NCBI GenBank assembly: GCA_006218035.1
Contig: VBWC01000003.1
Coordinates: 1-64,000, forward strand
Length of the DNA stretch: 64,000 nt
Direction: 5' to 3'
Source of the DNA: Gammaproteobacteria bacterium
Lineage (GTDB): Bacteria > Pseudomonadota > Gammaproteobacteria > VBWC01
A program made the translations under genes and the position numbers. Positions within the stretch are counted from its first letter, which is position 1. Every line of letters starts with the position of its first letter. Shown in pieces: positions 30,422 through 40,561 of the stretch. Under the pieces are notes generated by a model that made no database searches, had not been told where the DNA came from, and saw only the letters and a list, made by a program, of their open reading frames with translations.

Positions 30422-32701
30422 ATGCCGAACCGCCCCGCGAGCGTCAGTATTGTGTCTGCCCCAGGTCGACGTAAGGGGGCGGCGCTATGGCGCTGGCGCA
30501 ATGCCAAGGACGTCTCGGCGCGCCACGCGATGCGTTTGGGCGGCATCAGTGTCATCGTCGCCCTGCTGTTGATCTTTTTCTATCTGCTGTATGTGGTGTT
30601 TCCGCTGTTCGTGCCGGCGAGCATCAAGCGTGCGGGTGGTTATGCGGTGCCAGCGCCGGAGGCCGGCCGTACACTGCACCTGGCTATCGAGGAACAGTCG
30701 CGCATTGCCGTGCGTATTACGGATAGTGGCCGTGCGGTTTTTTTTGACGCGAGCAGCGGGAACGTGATCAGCAATGTCGCGTTGCCGGTCCCCGGGGGCG
30801 TCAGGATAACCAGTTTTGCCGCCGGCGACCCGGCGGGACGACTCTTTGCGTTCGGCCTCAGTGACGGCACGGCGCTCGTCGCCCGGCACGACTATCGCAC
30901 GGTCTACGCGGATACTGGCTCGACGATACTCCCCGACATCGATTATCCGCTCGGTGATAAACCGGTCGTCGTTGATGACCGCCGCCGGGCATTGGTGCAC
31001 TTGGCCATAGAGGAAGCGGGCGATGAAACGACGCTTGCGGCCGCCACCAGCGACAACGACGTCCTGCTGAACCACATTAGCCGGGAGAAATCGTTCCTGG
31101 ACGAGGATGAGGCGACAATCAAGCGTACCCTCGCCAGCGTTTCTGTTGAACAAATGAAAATCCGGGCACTGCTGCTTACCGAAGAACAGAATACGCTGTA
31201 CGTCGTTGGCGAGAAGGGCGGGGTCGCGTATTTCGATATTCGGGACAAGCAGCTACCGCAACTGTTACAACGGATTAACGTTACGGCGGAATCGGCCCGG
31301 ACCACGTCGGTCAGCATGCTCGCGGGAGGCATCTCGCTGGTGATCGGCGATTCATCGGGCAGATTGAACCAATGGTTTCCGGTGCGTGACGAACGTAACA
31401 GCCGCGCGCTGACATTTATTCGCGAATTCCATGATCAACGCTCGCCGATCAGTGCGATCGCGGCGGAGCACGGGCGCAAGGGATTCATCGCCGCCGATCA
31501 GTCCGGGCGCATCGGTCTTTATCACGCCACGGCACATCGTACGCTGTTGGTGGAAAGGATCGGCGAGCAGGCGATCGAAACGCTGGCCATGGCGCCACGC
31601 GGGAATGCCTTGTTGGCGGAGGATCAGGCAGGGCAGATATTGTTCTGGCGCATACACAACGAGCATCCCGAGGCTTCGTGGTCGGCGTTATGGCAGAAAG
31701 TCTGGTACGAGAGTTATGAAAAGCCGGATTATATCTGGCAGTCGTCGTCCGCCAGTAATGACTTCGAGCCGAAGTTCAGCCTGACGCCATTGACGTTTGG
31801 CACGATCAAGGCGGCCTTCTACGCGATGATATTCGCGATCCCGCTCGCGCTGCTCGGTGCGATCTATACAGCCTACTTCATGGCGCCGAGAATGCGCCAG
31901 TACGTCAAGCCCGGCATCGAGATCATGGAAGCCTTGCCGACGGTGATTCTGGGTTTTCTGGCGGGATTGTGGCTGGCGCCGTTTATCGAAACGCATTTGC
32001 CCGGGTTTTTTCTGGCACTGATCGCGTTGCCGACCGGCGTACTGGTGTTCGCGTATTGCTGGAGCCGTTTGCCGCCGGGGATCGCGGGCTGGATACCCGA
32101 CGGATGGCACGCCGCCGGGCTGATACCGGTGCTGTGCGCCATTGCCTGGCTGTCGTTCAGCGGCGGGCCGGTAATCGAACAGGCATTATTCGGCGGTGAC
32201 CTGCACGGCTGGTTGACCGCGCGCGGCATCGGCTTCGATCAGCGCAACTCCCTCGTGGTCGGTCTGGCAATGGGCTTCGCAGTGGTCCCGATGATGTTCT
32301 CGATCGCTGAGGATGCCGTATTCAGCGTTCCCGGGCATCTGACGCGTGGCTCACTGGCGCTCGGGGCAACGCCGTGGCAGACGCTGGTGCGGGTCGTCCT
32401 CTTGACGGCCAGCCCGGGAATTTTCTCGGCGATCATGATCGGGCTCGGCCGGGCGGTCGGCGAGACCATGATCGTATTGATGGCGACCGGTAATACGCCG
32501 GTCATGGATATGTCTTTCTTTGCCGGCATGCGCACCTTGTCCGCCAATATCGCGGTTGAGATGCCCGAGGCGGAGGTAAGCAGTACGCATTACCGGATTC
32601 TGTTCCTGGCGGCCCTGGTGCTGTTTCTGTTTACGTTTCTTGTCAATACGCTGGCGGAAATCGTTCGTCAGCGCTTGCGCAAGAAGTACAGCAGTCTTTA
32701 G
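30422..32701 (+). CDS. pstC: Phosphate ABC transporter permease PstC (long form)
   Basis: PstC is one of the two membrane subunits of the Pst importer. The 759-residue product is more than twice the length of E. coli PstC (319). One membrane helix at about 41-63 is followed by a large periplasmic domain (about 65-455) with repeated beta-strand patterns, then the permease half (about 456-759) with TFGTIKAAFYAMIFAIPLAL, the EAA-loop region DAVFSVPGHLTRGSLALGAT and GLGRAVGETMIVLMATGN. Long PstC forms of this kind are known in Pseudomonas. It overlaps no neighbour; pstA starts 10 bases after its stop with AGGAG between. Confidence 0.92.
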   Translation: MPNRPASVSIVSAPGRRKGAALWRWRNAKDVSARHAMRLGGISVIVALLLIFFYLLYVVFPLFVPASIKRAGGYAVPAPEAGRTLHLAIEEQSRIAVRITDSGRAVFFDASSGNVISNVALPVPGGVRITSFAAGDPAGRLFAFGLSDGTALVARHDYRTVYADTGSTILPDIDYPLGDKPVVVDDRRRALVHLAIEEAGDETTLAAATSDNDVLLNHISREKSFLDEDEATIKRTLASVSVEQMKIRALLLTEEQNTLYVVGEKGGVAYFDIRDKQLPQLLQRINVTAESARTTSVSMLAGGISLVIGDSSGRLNQWFPVRDERNSRALTFIREFHDQRSPISAIAAEHGRKGFIAADQSGRIGLYHATAHRTLLVERIGEQAIETLAMAPRGNALLAEDQAGQILFWRIHNEHPEASWSALWQKVWYESYEKPDYIWQSSSASNDFEPKFSLTPLTFGTIKAAFYAMIFAIPLALLGAIYTAYFMAPRMRQYVKPGIEIMEALPTVILGFLAGLWLAPFIETHLPGFFLALIALPTGVLVFAYCWSRLPPGIAGWIPDGWHAAGLIPVLCAIAWLSFSGGPVIEQALFGGDLHGWLTARGIGFDQRNSLVVGLAMGFAVVPMMFSIAEDAVFSVPGHLTRGSLALGATPWQTLVRVVLLTASPGIFSAIMIGLGRAVGETMIVLMATGNTPVMDMSFFAGMRTLSANIAVEMPEAEVSSTHYRILFLAALVLFLFTFLVNTLAEIVRQRLRKKYSSL

Positions 32702-32711
32702 GAGCATCACG

Positions 32712-34364
32712 ATGCGTCAGTGGTTTCGTAGCGGTACTCCATGGATATGGCTGACGGCGGCGGCGGTCAGCGCGAGCCTAATCATGGTCATCGGCCTGGT
32801 GTCGCTGATCGCGATTCGCGGTCTCGGCTACTTCTGGCCGGGCGAGGTGCTCGATATCCAGTATCGCGATGCGGACCACCACACCGTCCGTATCATCGGT
32901 GAACGGTATGACGAAGAGCGGGTTTCCGCCAGCCGTCTTCGTGAGTCCGGTGTGGATCTGACGACGAATGCCGAGCAGATTGAGCGTTATCTGATCAAGA
33001 CCGGCAACCGGGACGTCGGCGGGCTGGATTTTCGCTGGCTGATCGAGCCGGACATCACCACGATTGAACGGCCGGGCGATGTCGCGGTGATCGAGCGGCG
33101 CGAATGGGGCAATCTGTACGGTTTTTTGATAGCGCTCAAGCAGGGTGGTCAGGTGGTGGCAGAAGGCGACCAGGCGTGGCCGGCGCTGGCGCAGCGTCTC
33201 GATCGTGCCCGTGATCTGTTCGCACAAATACGTGCTGTCCAGAAAGAGGCAATGGGCGAGGTCAATCACGGTCTGGAGAAGCTCCGGTTGCGGGAGCGCA
33301 TGCTGGAAATCCGCGGCGAAAACGACCCGGAGCGACGACTCGAAATCGTCGCGCAACGCCAGGAGTTAGCGGCACGCTACGCCGACCTTGAACAGCGACT
33401 GGTTGGGCTGTCCGAGGCCATCGCCCGCGACAGTATCGTCGTACAGACCGCGGACGGCGGAATCGTCGAAGTGCCGCTGGCAAAGACCGTCAGGATTTTC
33501 CGGCCGAACAGTATGGGGCCGACCGGAAAAATCGCTCACTACCTGGAGAAGCTCTGGGAGTTTGTCAGTGACGACCCGCGCGAGGCGAATACCGAGGGCG
33601 GCATCTTTCCGGCTATTTTTGGCACGGTATTGATGGTCATCATCATGTCGGTGATTGTGACGCCTTTCGGCGTGATAGCCGCCGTGTACTTGAGGGAGTA
33701 TGCCCGGCAGGGTGTGGTGACCCGTCTGATCCGCATCGCTGTCAACAATCTTGCTGGCGTACCAGCGATTGTTTACGGCGTATTCGGTCTGGGTTTCTTC
33801 GTCTATTTCGTCGGCGGTGGCATCGATCAGTGGATGTTTCCCGAGTCGCTGCCGGCACCGACGTTCGGTACGCCGGGCATACTGTGGGCATCGTTGACAC
33901 TGGCGATCCTGACGCTGCCGGTCGTCATTGTCGCCACCGAGGAAGGCCTGGCGCGTATCCCGCGTTCGATAAGAGAGGGTAGCCTCGCGCTCGGTGCAAC
34001 CAAGGCCGAGACGTTGTGGCGTACGGTGCTGCCGATGGCGAGTCCGGCGATGATGACCGGTCTGATACTCGCGGTTGCCCGCGCCGCAGGCGAGGTCGCG
34101 CCGTTGATGCTGGTCGGGGTTGTAAAACTGGCGCCGTCAATGCCGCTTGACGGAGACTTTCCGTTTCTGCATCTCGATCGAAAATTCATGCATCTCGGGT
34201 TTCATATCTATGATGTCGGATTTCAAAGTCCGAATGTGGAAGCGGCCCGGCCGCTGGTATATGCGACCGCGCTGTTGCTGGTATTGGTGATTCTGGTACT
34301 CAATCTGGCGGCAATCGCGATACGAAACCGTCTGCGCGAGAAATACCGTTCCCTCGAAAGCTAG
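32712..34364 (+). CDS. pstA: Phosphate ABC transporter permease PstA (long form)
   Basis: PstA is the second membrane subunit of the Pst importer. The 550-residue product is about twice the length of E. coli PstA (296). A first helix at about 15-37 is followed by a periplasmic insert; residues 158-240 (from AQRLDRARDLFAQIR to EQRLVGLSEAI) are strongly charged and heptad-like, a probable coiled coil. The permease part (from about 300) contains NNLAGVPAIVYGVFGLGFF, EEGLARIPRSIREGSLALGA and LAVARAAGEVAPLMLVGV. ATG 32712 has AGGAG upstream. Confidence 0.93.
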   Translation: MRQWFRSGTPWIWLTAAAVSASLIMVIGLVSLIAIRGLGYFWPGEVLDIQYRDADHHTVRIIGERYDEERVSASRLRESGVDLTTNAEQIERYLIKTGNRDVGGLDFRWLIEPDITTIERPGDVAVIERREWGNLYGFLIALKQGGQVVAEGDQAWPALAQRLDRARDLFAQIRAVQKEAMGEVNHGLEKLRLRERMLEIRGENDPERRLEIVAQRQELAARYADLEQRLVGLSEAIARDSIVVQTADGGIVEVPLAKTVRIFRPNSMGPTGKIAHYLEKLWEFVSDDPREANTEGGIFPAIFGTVLMVIIMSVIVTPFGVIAAVYLREYARQGVVTRLIRIAVNNLAGVPAIVYGVFGLGFFVYFVGGGIDQWMFPESLPAPTFGTPGILWASLTLAILTLPVVIVATEEGLARIPRSIREGSLALGATKAETLWRTVLPMASPAMMTGLILAVARAAGEVAPLMLVGVVKLAPSMPLDGDFPFLHLDRKFMHLGFHIYDVGFQSPNVEAARPLVYATALLLVLVILVLNLAAIAIRNRLREKYRSLES

Positions 34365-34376
34365 GAAACTCCCACT

Positions 34377-35231
34377 ATGCAGGATACTAACAACTTAAAG
34401 GCGACCAGGCCGTTGACGCACGGTATCGATATCTCGGCCCTGGATCGTCACGATGCGGTCGCGACACGTGGAACGGAAGAGACGTGTATCCAGACGGAAG
34501 CGCTTAATCTTTACTACGGGGCGAAGCAGGCGCTGAAGGACATCAACATTACGTTGCCGAAATATCGCGTCTCGGCCTTTATTGGCCCCAGCGGCTGTGG
34601 TAAGTCAACGCTGCTGCGCTGTTTCAATCGAATGAACGATCTGATCGATGACGTCCGTATAGACGGGGCTATCCTGCTGGACGGGGCCGATATCCAGACG
34701 CGGGACGTCAACGTCGCCGAGCTGCGCAGACGGGTGGGCATGGTATTCCAGAAACCCAACCCGTTTCCCAAGTCAATTTATGAGAATGTCGCGTATGGTT
34801 TGCGCATTAACGGCATCAATAAACGACGCTATCTCGATGAGGTGGTAGAAAAGGCCCTGCGTGATGCCGCATTGTGGGATGAGGTGAAAGACCGGTTGAA
34901 CGAAAGCGCGCTGTCTTTATCCGGAGGTCAGCAGCAACGGCTCGTCATCGCGCGGGCCATTGCGGTAGAACCGGAAGTGCTGCTGCTCGATGAGCCGGCA
35001 TCCGCGCTCGATCCGATTTCGACATTAAAAATCGAGGAGCTGGTTTATGAACTTAAATCGCGCTATACAATCGTGATAGTCACGCACAATATGCAACAGG
35101 CGGCGCGGGTATCCGATTACACGGCGTTCATGTATATGGGCGAGATGATCGAGTTCGACAGTGCGGCTACCCTGTTCACGAACCCGCGTGACAGAAGGAC
35201 CGAGGATTATATTACCGGCCGTTACGGGTAG
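34377..35231 (+). CDS. pstB: Phosphate ABC transporter ATP-binding protein PstB
   Basis: PstB powers phosphate import and, with PhoU, signals to PhoR. The 284-residue product has Walker A ([19 protein letters not shown]), the Q-loop [15 protein letters not shown], signature [16 protein letters not shown], Walker [14 protein letters not shown] and the H-loop [19 protein letters not shown]. The N-terminus is about 25 residues longer than in E. coli. Its start lies 12 bases behind pstA. Confidence 0.97.
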   Translation: MQDTNNLKATRPLTHGIDISALDRHDAVATRGTEETCIQTEALNLYYGAKQALKDINITLPKYRVSAFIGPSGCGKSTLLRCFNRMNDLIDDVRIDGAILLDGADIQTRDVNVAELRRRVGMVFQKPNPFPKSIYENVAYGLRINGINKRRYLDEVVEKALRDAALWDEVKDRLNESALSLSGGQQQRLVIARAIAVEPEVLLLDEPASALDPISTLKIEELVYELKSRYTIVIVTHNMQQAARVSDYTAFMYMGEMIEFDSAATLFTNPRDRRTEDYITGRYG

Positions 35232-35302
35232 TGGCGGGCCTGACTGAATGCCGCGCGACGAGACGGCGCTGACCGATTGTTGGAGAATTGAAGGAGAAGA
35301 CT

Positions 35303-36028
35303 ATGCCACGGGCGGGATCGGGTGATCATATTTCCCATCGATACGACGAGGAACTGGAAGATATACGCAACCACGTGCTCAAGATGGGCGGGTTGGTCGA
35401 GCAACAGCTGGCCGATGCGATTATGGCTTCGGTGGAAGGCGATATAACGCTGGCGGAAAAGGTCGTCACCAGCGATTACAAGGTCAATGCGATGGAAGTC
35501 GCCATCGACGAAGAGTGCACGCGCATCATTGCCCGTCGCCAGCCGGCAGCCAGCGATTTGCGCCTGATCATCGCCATCATCAAAACCATCACCGACCTGG
35601 AGCGTATCGGCGATGAGGCCGAGCGGGTGGGACGCATGGTTGTTCAGCTGACACAGAATGAACGGACGAGCAAGGGCCAGGTCGAGATTCAGCACCTGGG
35701 TACCCATGTCCGGCAGATGTTACACGACGCACTGGACGCGTTCGCGCGTATGGATGCCGAGGCGGCGGTGCGGGTTGCACAGGAGGATCTCAAGGTCGAT
35801 CAGGAGTACGAGGGGATAATGCGACAGCTGATCACGTTCATGATGGAGGACCCGCGATCGATACCGTGGGTACTCGAAGTCATCTGGTCGGCCCGGGCAT
35901 TGGAGAGAATCGGCGACCGGGCATGCAATATCTGCGAATACGTCGTCTATCTGGCCAAGGGCAAGGACGTGCGGCATACCAGCCTGGAGCAGATGGAGAA
36001 GGAAGCACGCTCCGAAAAGAATCGCTAG
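35303..36028 (+). CDS. phoU: Phosphate signalling regulator PhoU
   Basis: PhoU is the negative regulator that couples PstSCAB activity to PhoR. The 241-residue product consists of two three-helix PhoU repeats, each with a metal-binding signature: [19 protein letters not shown] in the first and [19 protein letters not shown] in the second. I start at ATG 35303 because AAGGAG (35291-35296) precedes it, in place of an in-frame TTG at 35288. It ends the phosphate locus, with a strong terminator behind it. Confidence 0.96.
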   Translation: MPRAGSGDHISHRYDEELEDIRNHVLKMGGLVEQQLADAIMASVEGDITLAEKVVTSDYKVNAMEVAIDEECTRIIARRQPAASDLRLIIAIIKTITDLERIGDEAERVGRMVVQLTQNERTSKGQVEIQHLGTHVRQMLHDALDAFARMDAEAAVRVAQEDLKVDQEYEGIMRQLITFMMEDPRSIPWVLEVIWSARALERIGDRACNICEYVVYLAKGKDVRHTSLEQMEKEARSEKNR

Positions 36029-36084
36029 GCGCCTGATTCAGGGCCCGCAGTGCGTGGCCCGGGAATAGCGAGCCTGTATTGTGC

Positions 36085-36122
36085 AGAAAGCCCGGTTCCG
36101 GCGATACGTAACCGGGCTTTCT
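36085..36122. terminator. Bidirectional terminator between phoU and mscL
   Basis: AGAAAGCCCGGTT (36085-36097) pairs perfectly with AACCGGGCTTTCT (36110-36122) around a 12-base loop. A runs on the left and T runs on the right suit termination of both the phoU and the convergent mscL transcripts. Confidence 0.85.
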
Positions 36123-36150
36123 TGCGTCAGCGTTTGAGTTGATTAACGTG

Positions 36151-36597
36151 TCAGAGCTGCGACGTGCAGTTCGGGCAGCGTTTCGCCTTGATGGGGATCT
36201 TCGTCATGCAGAACTGACATTCTTTCTCGGTCGGTACCGCCGGTGGCGCTTCTTCTTCTGTCTTGAGTTTGTTTAATCCGCGAATCAGCATAAACACAGC
36301 AAATGCGACGATCAGGAAGCTGATGACGCTGTTGAAAAACTTGCCATAGGCGACAGTAACCGCGCCCGCGGCTTTCGCTACATCAAGTGTGGTATAGGGA
36401 GCGGCGGTGGCGCCTTCCTTTACAATCAGGAAGAGATTGCTGAAATCGACGCCGCCGAGCAAAATACCGATCGGCGGCATAAGCACGTCATCGACCAGCG
36501 ACTTGACGATCGCGCCGAAGGCCGCGCCGATAATGATACCGACCGCCATATCGACGACGTTGCCCCGCATTGCAAATTTCTTGAATTCGTTAAACAT
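36151..36597 (-). CDS. mscL: Large-conductance mechanosensitive channel with zinc ribbon
   Basis: MscL opens under membrane tension to release solutes in osmotic downshock. The 148-residue product has the N-terminal amphipathic helix [20 protein letters not shown], helix TM1 ([20 protein letters not shown]) and TM2 ([19 protein letters not shown]). The C-terminus carries two CXXC pairs (CQFC at 127-130, CPNC at 141-144), a zinc-ribbon-like tail absent from the E. coli protein (136). The ATG at 36597 has AGGAG upstream. Confidence 0.95.
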   Translation of the reverse strand: MFNEFKKFAMRGNVVDMAVGIIIGAAFGAIVKSLVDDVLMPPIGILLGGVDFSNLFLIVKEGATAAPYTTLDVAKAAGAVTVAYGKFFNSVISFLIVAFAVFMLIRGLNKLKTEEEAPPAVPTEKECQFCMTKIPIKAKRCPNCTSQL

Positions 36598-36634
36598 GCC
36601 TTTCTCCTGGTTGTGCCGTGTTGGATCGGTGGCT

Positions 36635-36994
36635 TTAATTTCCAATGATGCGAAGTTCGACCCGGCGATTTTCCGCTCGTCCTTCAGCTGTGGCGTTGCT
36701 CGTTACCGGATTAGCCGGACCATACCCCTTGGCGAGTATTCTACCCGCGTCAACGCCCTGACTGACAAGGTATAGCCGTACGGCTTCGGCACGCTGCCGG
36801 GACAAACGCATATTGTGTTGTGCGGAGCCGGCGTTATCGGTATGACCGGCGACCTCGATGCGCAGGTTCGGGTGTTTGCGCAGAATGTCGGCCATGTTGT
36901 CGAGCACGGAACGTGAACTCGCTGTCAAGTTTGCCGAATTGCTCCCGAAATTGACACCTTTCAGTGTGACTCGTTTGATGGAGAGTGTCTGGGG
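36635..36994 (-). pseudogene. OmpA-type peptidoglycan-binding domain fragment
   Basis: Reading the minus strand from an in-frame TGA at 36995-36997, the frame gives VTLKGVNFGSNSANLTASS, then VAGHTDNAGSAQHNMRLSRQ and [14 protein letters not shown], a nearly complete OmpA C-terminal domain with the conserved TD and NRRVE peptidoglycan contacts. There is no ATG or GTG at its head, no signal peptide and no N-terminal domain; a TTG at 36928 would start inside the domain. It is therefore the 3' part of a broken gene, lying 37 bases upstream of mscL on the same strand. Confidence 0.75.
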
Positions 36995-37190
36995 TCAGCG
37001 CGCCGACCTGAATACGCTCACCGTGGATACACACATCAGTCACTTGCATAACAAGCCGTCGCTGACCCCGGAAAACGGCTGGCGGCTAAGCTCGATTTAC
37101 CAGCACGGCTACCGGCTCGAACGGACTGATCAGACCTGGGAGTCACGGGAGCACAGGTTGGCTGGCGCGCCGGCCGGTACGATGCTGTAG
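36972..37190 (+). pseudogene. Winged-helix fragment of an OmpR-family regulator
   Basis: The plus strand from about 36972 encodes RLMESVWGQRADLNTLTVDT, HISHLHNKPSLTPENGWRL and SSIYQHGYRLERTD, clearly the last two thirds of an OmpR/PhoB-type DNA-binding domain. The receiver domain and the first part of the winged helix are missing, and the positions before 36972 are antisense to the OmpA fragment. It ends at TAG 37190, 24 bases before the 3' end of valS. Confidence 0.75.
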
Positions 37191-37214
37191 CAGGGCCAGG
37201 TGGATCGACGCTGG

Positions 37215-40037
37215 TTAAATCGTTTGAAAGCGCCGGTGCTGTTCGTTCAGTTGTTGCAGCGATGAACGCATTTCGTCAACCCGTTGCTGTTCTTTAGCCA
37301 CGACGTCGGCCGGCGCGCGTTCCGCAAAGCCGGGGTTGCCGAGTTTGTTTTCGCTGCGCGAGAGCATTCCCCGCAGTTTCTCGATTTCCCGGGTGAGCCG
37401 GTCCAGTTCCGCCTGTTTGTCGATCAGGCCGGCAAGCGGAATGAGTATCTTCATATCACCGACCAGGGCAGTGGCGGCTTCCGGGGGAGTAGTGGTGTTG
37501 TCCAGCCAGGTGATGTGCTCGATCCGCGCCAGCGACATTAACAGGGCGCGGGTGTTGTCCAGTCGCTTGAGATCTGCGTCGCTGCCGTTCTGCAGCAGTA
37601 CCGGCAGTGTCTTTGATGGGGCGATGTTCATGCCGCTGCGTATCTTGCGCACGCCGAGAACGAATTCCTGCACCCACTCGATTTCTCTCAACGCGTCATG
37701 ATCGATAAGGGCAGTCTCCGCCGCGGGGTAGGGTTGCAGCATGATGGTCGCGCCGGTCTTGCCGGCCAGTGGCGCCACGCGCTGCCAGATTTCCTCCGAA
37801 ATAAATGGCATCAGTGGATGAACGAGACGTAGTAACGCCTCGAGCACCCTGACCAGCGTGCGACGTGTTCCGCGCTGTGCCGGTGCGCGCGTAGCAGTGG
37901 AGGTCAGCACCGGTTTTGCCAGTTCCAGGTACCAGTCGCAGTATTCATTCCAGGTAAATTCGTATATCGCCTGGGCCATCAGGTCGAAGCGGTAGATTTT
38001 GACGGCGTCGGCAACACGCGCCTCGCATTGTTGCAGGCGCGAAATAATCCAGCGGTCAGCGAGGCTCAGTTCCACGTCGCCACCGTGCTGTCCGCAATCC
38101 TGATTTTCCGCGTTCATCAGGACGTAGCGCGCCGCGTTCCATAGTTTGTTGCAGAAATTTCGATAACCGTCGATACGGCCCATATCGAAGTTGATGTCGC
38201 GTCCGGTCGAGGCCAGCGCGGCAAACGTGAAGCGCAGTGCATCCGTGCCGAATGCCGGAATGCCGTCGGCAAAATCCTTGCGCGTTGATTTGTCGATTTG
38301 TTTCGCCATTTGCGGTTGCATCAGGCCGGCGGTGCGCTTGGCGACGAGCTCGTCGAGTGTGATGCCATCGATCAGATCGATGGGGTCAAGCACATTCCCC
38401 TTGGACTTGGACATCTTCTGACCGTGGGCGTCGCGTACCAGTCCGTGAATATAGACCTCGCGAAACGGTACCTCGCCGGTGAACTTGAGACCCATCATGA
38501 TCATGCGCGCGACCCAGAAGAAAATGATGTCAAAGCCGGTGACCAGTACGCTGGTCGGGTAAAACGCTTTCAGTTCGCGCGTCTGCTCCGGCCAGCCGAG
38601 TGTCGAGAACGGCCACAATGCCGACGAGAACCACGTGTCGAGTACGTCCTGATCCTGCGACAGGGCGATATTGCTACCGAGATTGTGTTTGGCGCGGACC
38701 TCGTCTTCGGAGCGGCCAACGTAGACACCGCCCTTGTCGTCGTACCAGGCCGGTATGCGGTGGCCCCACCATATCTGGCGTGAAATGCACCAGTCCTGAA
38801 TGTTGCGCATCCACTCGAAATAGGTGTTCTTCCAGTTGTCGGGGACAAAACGTATCGCGCCGGATTCGACGGCCGCTATCGCCGGTTCGGCCAGTGGTTG
38901 CACCTTCACATACCACTGGTCCGTCAGATAGGGTTCGATGACGGCGCCGGAACGGTCGCCACGCGGTACCATCAGCTTGTGCGGTTCGGACTTGTCGAGC
39001 AGGCCGATCGCGTCGAGATCACTGACGATCTGCTTGCGTGCAGCAAAGCGATCCAGTCCGCGATAATTCCCGGGAACAAGATCCTTGTTCGGATCAGCGG
39101 AGTCGTTATCGTGCAGACGCGCGCTGATATCGAAGATATTGATCAGGCCGTTGCGGGGTAACCGCTGCAGCGCGCTCTCGTCACGATGCCGCTGCCACAC
39201 ACCGTAGTCGTTGAAGTCGTGGGCCGGTGTGATCTTGACGCAGCCGGTACCGAACTCCGGGTCGACATAGTCATCGGCGATCACCGGAATGCGCCGGCCG
39301 GTCAGCGGCAGTTCAACCTGCTGACCGATCAGGTGCTTGTAGCGTTCATCGCCCGGATGTACCGCGACGGCGCAATCGCCGAGCAGGGTTTCCGGACGTG
39401 TCGTCGCGACGGTCAGGTGACCGGAGCCATCGGCGAGCGGATAGCGCATGTGCCACAGAAAGCCGCGTTCTTCCTCTGCTATGACTTCCAGATCGGACAC
39501 GGCGGTATGCAGCACTGGGTCCCAGTTGACCAGCCGCTTGCCACGATAGATCAGACCTTCCTCATGCAGGCGCACGAATACTTCTTTCACGGCATCGGAT
39601 AAGCCGTCGTCCATCGTAAACCGCTCGCGCGACCAGTCCAGCGACGCACCCATACGCCGCAGTTGCCGGGTGATATGGCCGCCGGACTGCTCCTTCCATT
39701 GCCACACCTGCTCGATAAACGCCTCGCGGCCGAGATCGTGACGGGTTTTCCCCTCGACGGCGAGCAGACGTTCCACCACCATCTGCGTCGCGATGCCGGC
39801 GTGATCGGTGCCTGCCTGCCAGAGTGTATTGCCGCCTTTCATGCGGTGATAGCGGATCAGCGCATCCATCAGCGTGTCCTGGAAGGCATGACCCATGTGC
39901 AGCGAGCCGGTCACGTTCGGCGGCGGGATCATGATGCAGAACGGCGATCCGTTGCCCGACGGCCTGAAATAACCGTTGTCTTCCCAGGTCTGGTACCAGT
40001 GTTGCTCGATGGCGTGAGGGTCGTAGGTTTTTTCCAT
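37215..40037 (-). CDS. valS: Valyl-tRNA synthetase
   Basis: ValRS charges tRNA-Val and edits mischarged threonine. The 940-residue product has the class I motifs [15 protein letters not shown] (HIGH) and [20 protein letters not shown] (KMSKS), the editing-domain segments [17 protein letters not shown] and [16 protein letters not shown], and a C-terminal coiled coil ([19 protein letters not shown]) typical of ValRS. Length matches E. coli (951). It is followed in transcription order by no other gene; holC lies upstream 46 bases away, as in E. coli. Confidence 0.98.
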   Translation of the reverse strand: MEKTYDPHAIEQHWYQTWEDNGYFRPSGNGSPFCIMIPPPNVTGSLHMGHAFQDTLMDALIRYHRMKGGNTLWQAGTDHAGIATQMVVERLLAVEGKTRHDLGREAFIEQVWQWKEQSGGHITRQLRRMGASLDWSRERFTMDDGLSDAVKEVFVRLHEEGLIYRGKRLVNWDPVLHTAVSDLEVIAEEERGFLWHMRYPLADGSGHLTVATTRPETLLGDCAVAVHPGDERYKHLIGQQVELPLTGRRIPVIADDYVDPEFGTGCVKITPAHDFNDYGVWQRHRDESALQRLPRNGLINIFDISARLHDNDSADPNKDLVPGNYRGLDRFAARKQIVSDLDAIGLLDKSEPHKLMVPRGDRSGAVIEPYLTDQWYVKVQPLAEPAIAAVESGAIRFVPDNWKNTYFEWMRNIQDWCISRQIWWGHRIPAWYDDKGGVYVGRSEDEVRAKHNLGSNIALSQDQDVLDTWFSSALWPFSTLGWPEQTRELKAFYPTSVLVTGFDIIFFWVARMIMMGLKFTGEVPFREVYIHGLVRDAHGQKMSKSKGNVLDPIDLIDGITLDELVAKRTAGLMQPQMAKQIDKSTRKDFADGIPAFGTDALRFTFAALASTGRDINFDMGRIDGYRNFCNKLWNAARYVLMNAENQDCGQHGGDVELSLADRWIISRLQQCEARVADAVKIYRFDLMAQAIYEFTWNEYCDWYLELAKPVLTSTATRAPAQRGTRRTLVRVLEALLRLVHPLMPFISEEIWQRVAPLAGKTGATIMLQPYPAAETALIDHDALREIEWVQEFVLGVRKIRSGMNIAPSKTLPVLLQNGSDADLKRLDNTRALLMSLARIEHITWLDNTTTPPEAATALVGDMKILIPLAGLIDKQAELDRLTREIEKLRGMLSRSENKLGNPGFAERAPADVVAKEQQRVDEMRSSLQQLNEQHRRFQTI

Positions 40038-40083
40038 GGTCAGGCAGTGATCGCGTCAGCTTCCGATACGGCAGTCAGGCCGC

Positions 40084-40518
40084 TCAGGATGGTATGGCGT
40101 GGGTTTCCGGCTCGTAGCCGTTGTCTTTGTAAAAGCGAAACCGGTCACGGCCGGATTTCTTGGTGTCTTCGTGTTGATCGATGATCTCGGCGATGCGCTG
40201 ATAACCCCGGAACATCTCGGGCACGGCGTTCGTGAGATTGACCAGCAGGTCCGTGGCATCGCCCGGGCAGTGCTGCTCGCCGATGACGACCGGTGGCGCG
40301 TCCCCGCCAGGGGTTGCTCCGGACAACGTATGCGGCACGAAACTGCCGGCACGAAATGTCCAGAGTAACTCGTCGAGCAGGGCGGCCTGTTCGCGATTCG
40401 CCGTCTGGATAAAGACCCGATGGCCGGCACGATAGGCCTTTTCCGCCAGGCGACACGCGAATCGCAGCCGCTCGGTCGGAGCGCCGTCCTGCAAGATATA
40501 GAAATCGACTCGTGCCAT
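40084..40518 (-). CDS. holC: DNA polymerase III chi subunit
   Basis: Chi joins the clamp-loader complex to single-strand-binding protein. The 144-residue product has the family features MARVDFYILQDGAP, RLAEKAYRAGHRVFIQTANR, LLDELLWTFRAGSFVPH and LTNAVPEMFRGYQRIAEII. Order pepA-holC-valS is that of E. coli. Confidence 0.93.
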   Translation of the reverse strand: MARVDFYILQDGAPTERLRFACRLAEKAYRAGHRVFIQTANREQAALLDELLWTFRAGSFVPHTLSGATPGGDAPPVVIGEQHCPGDATDLLVNLTNAVPEMFRGYQRIAEIIDQHEDTKKSGRDRFRFYKDNGYEPETHAIPS

Positions 40519-40561
40519 ACGCGGCTACCAATTCACAGCGACGTCGACATCGGACATTGTT

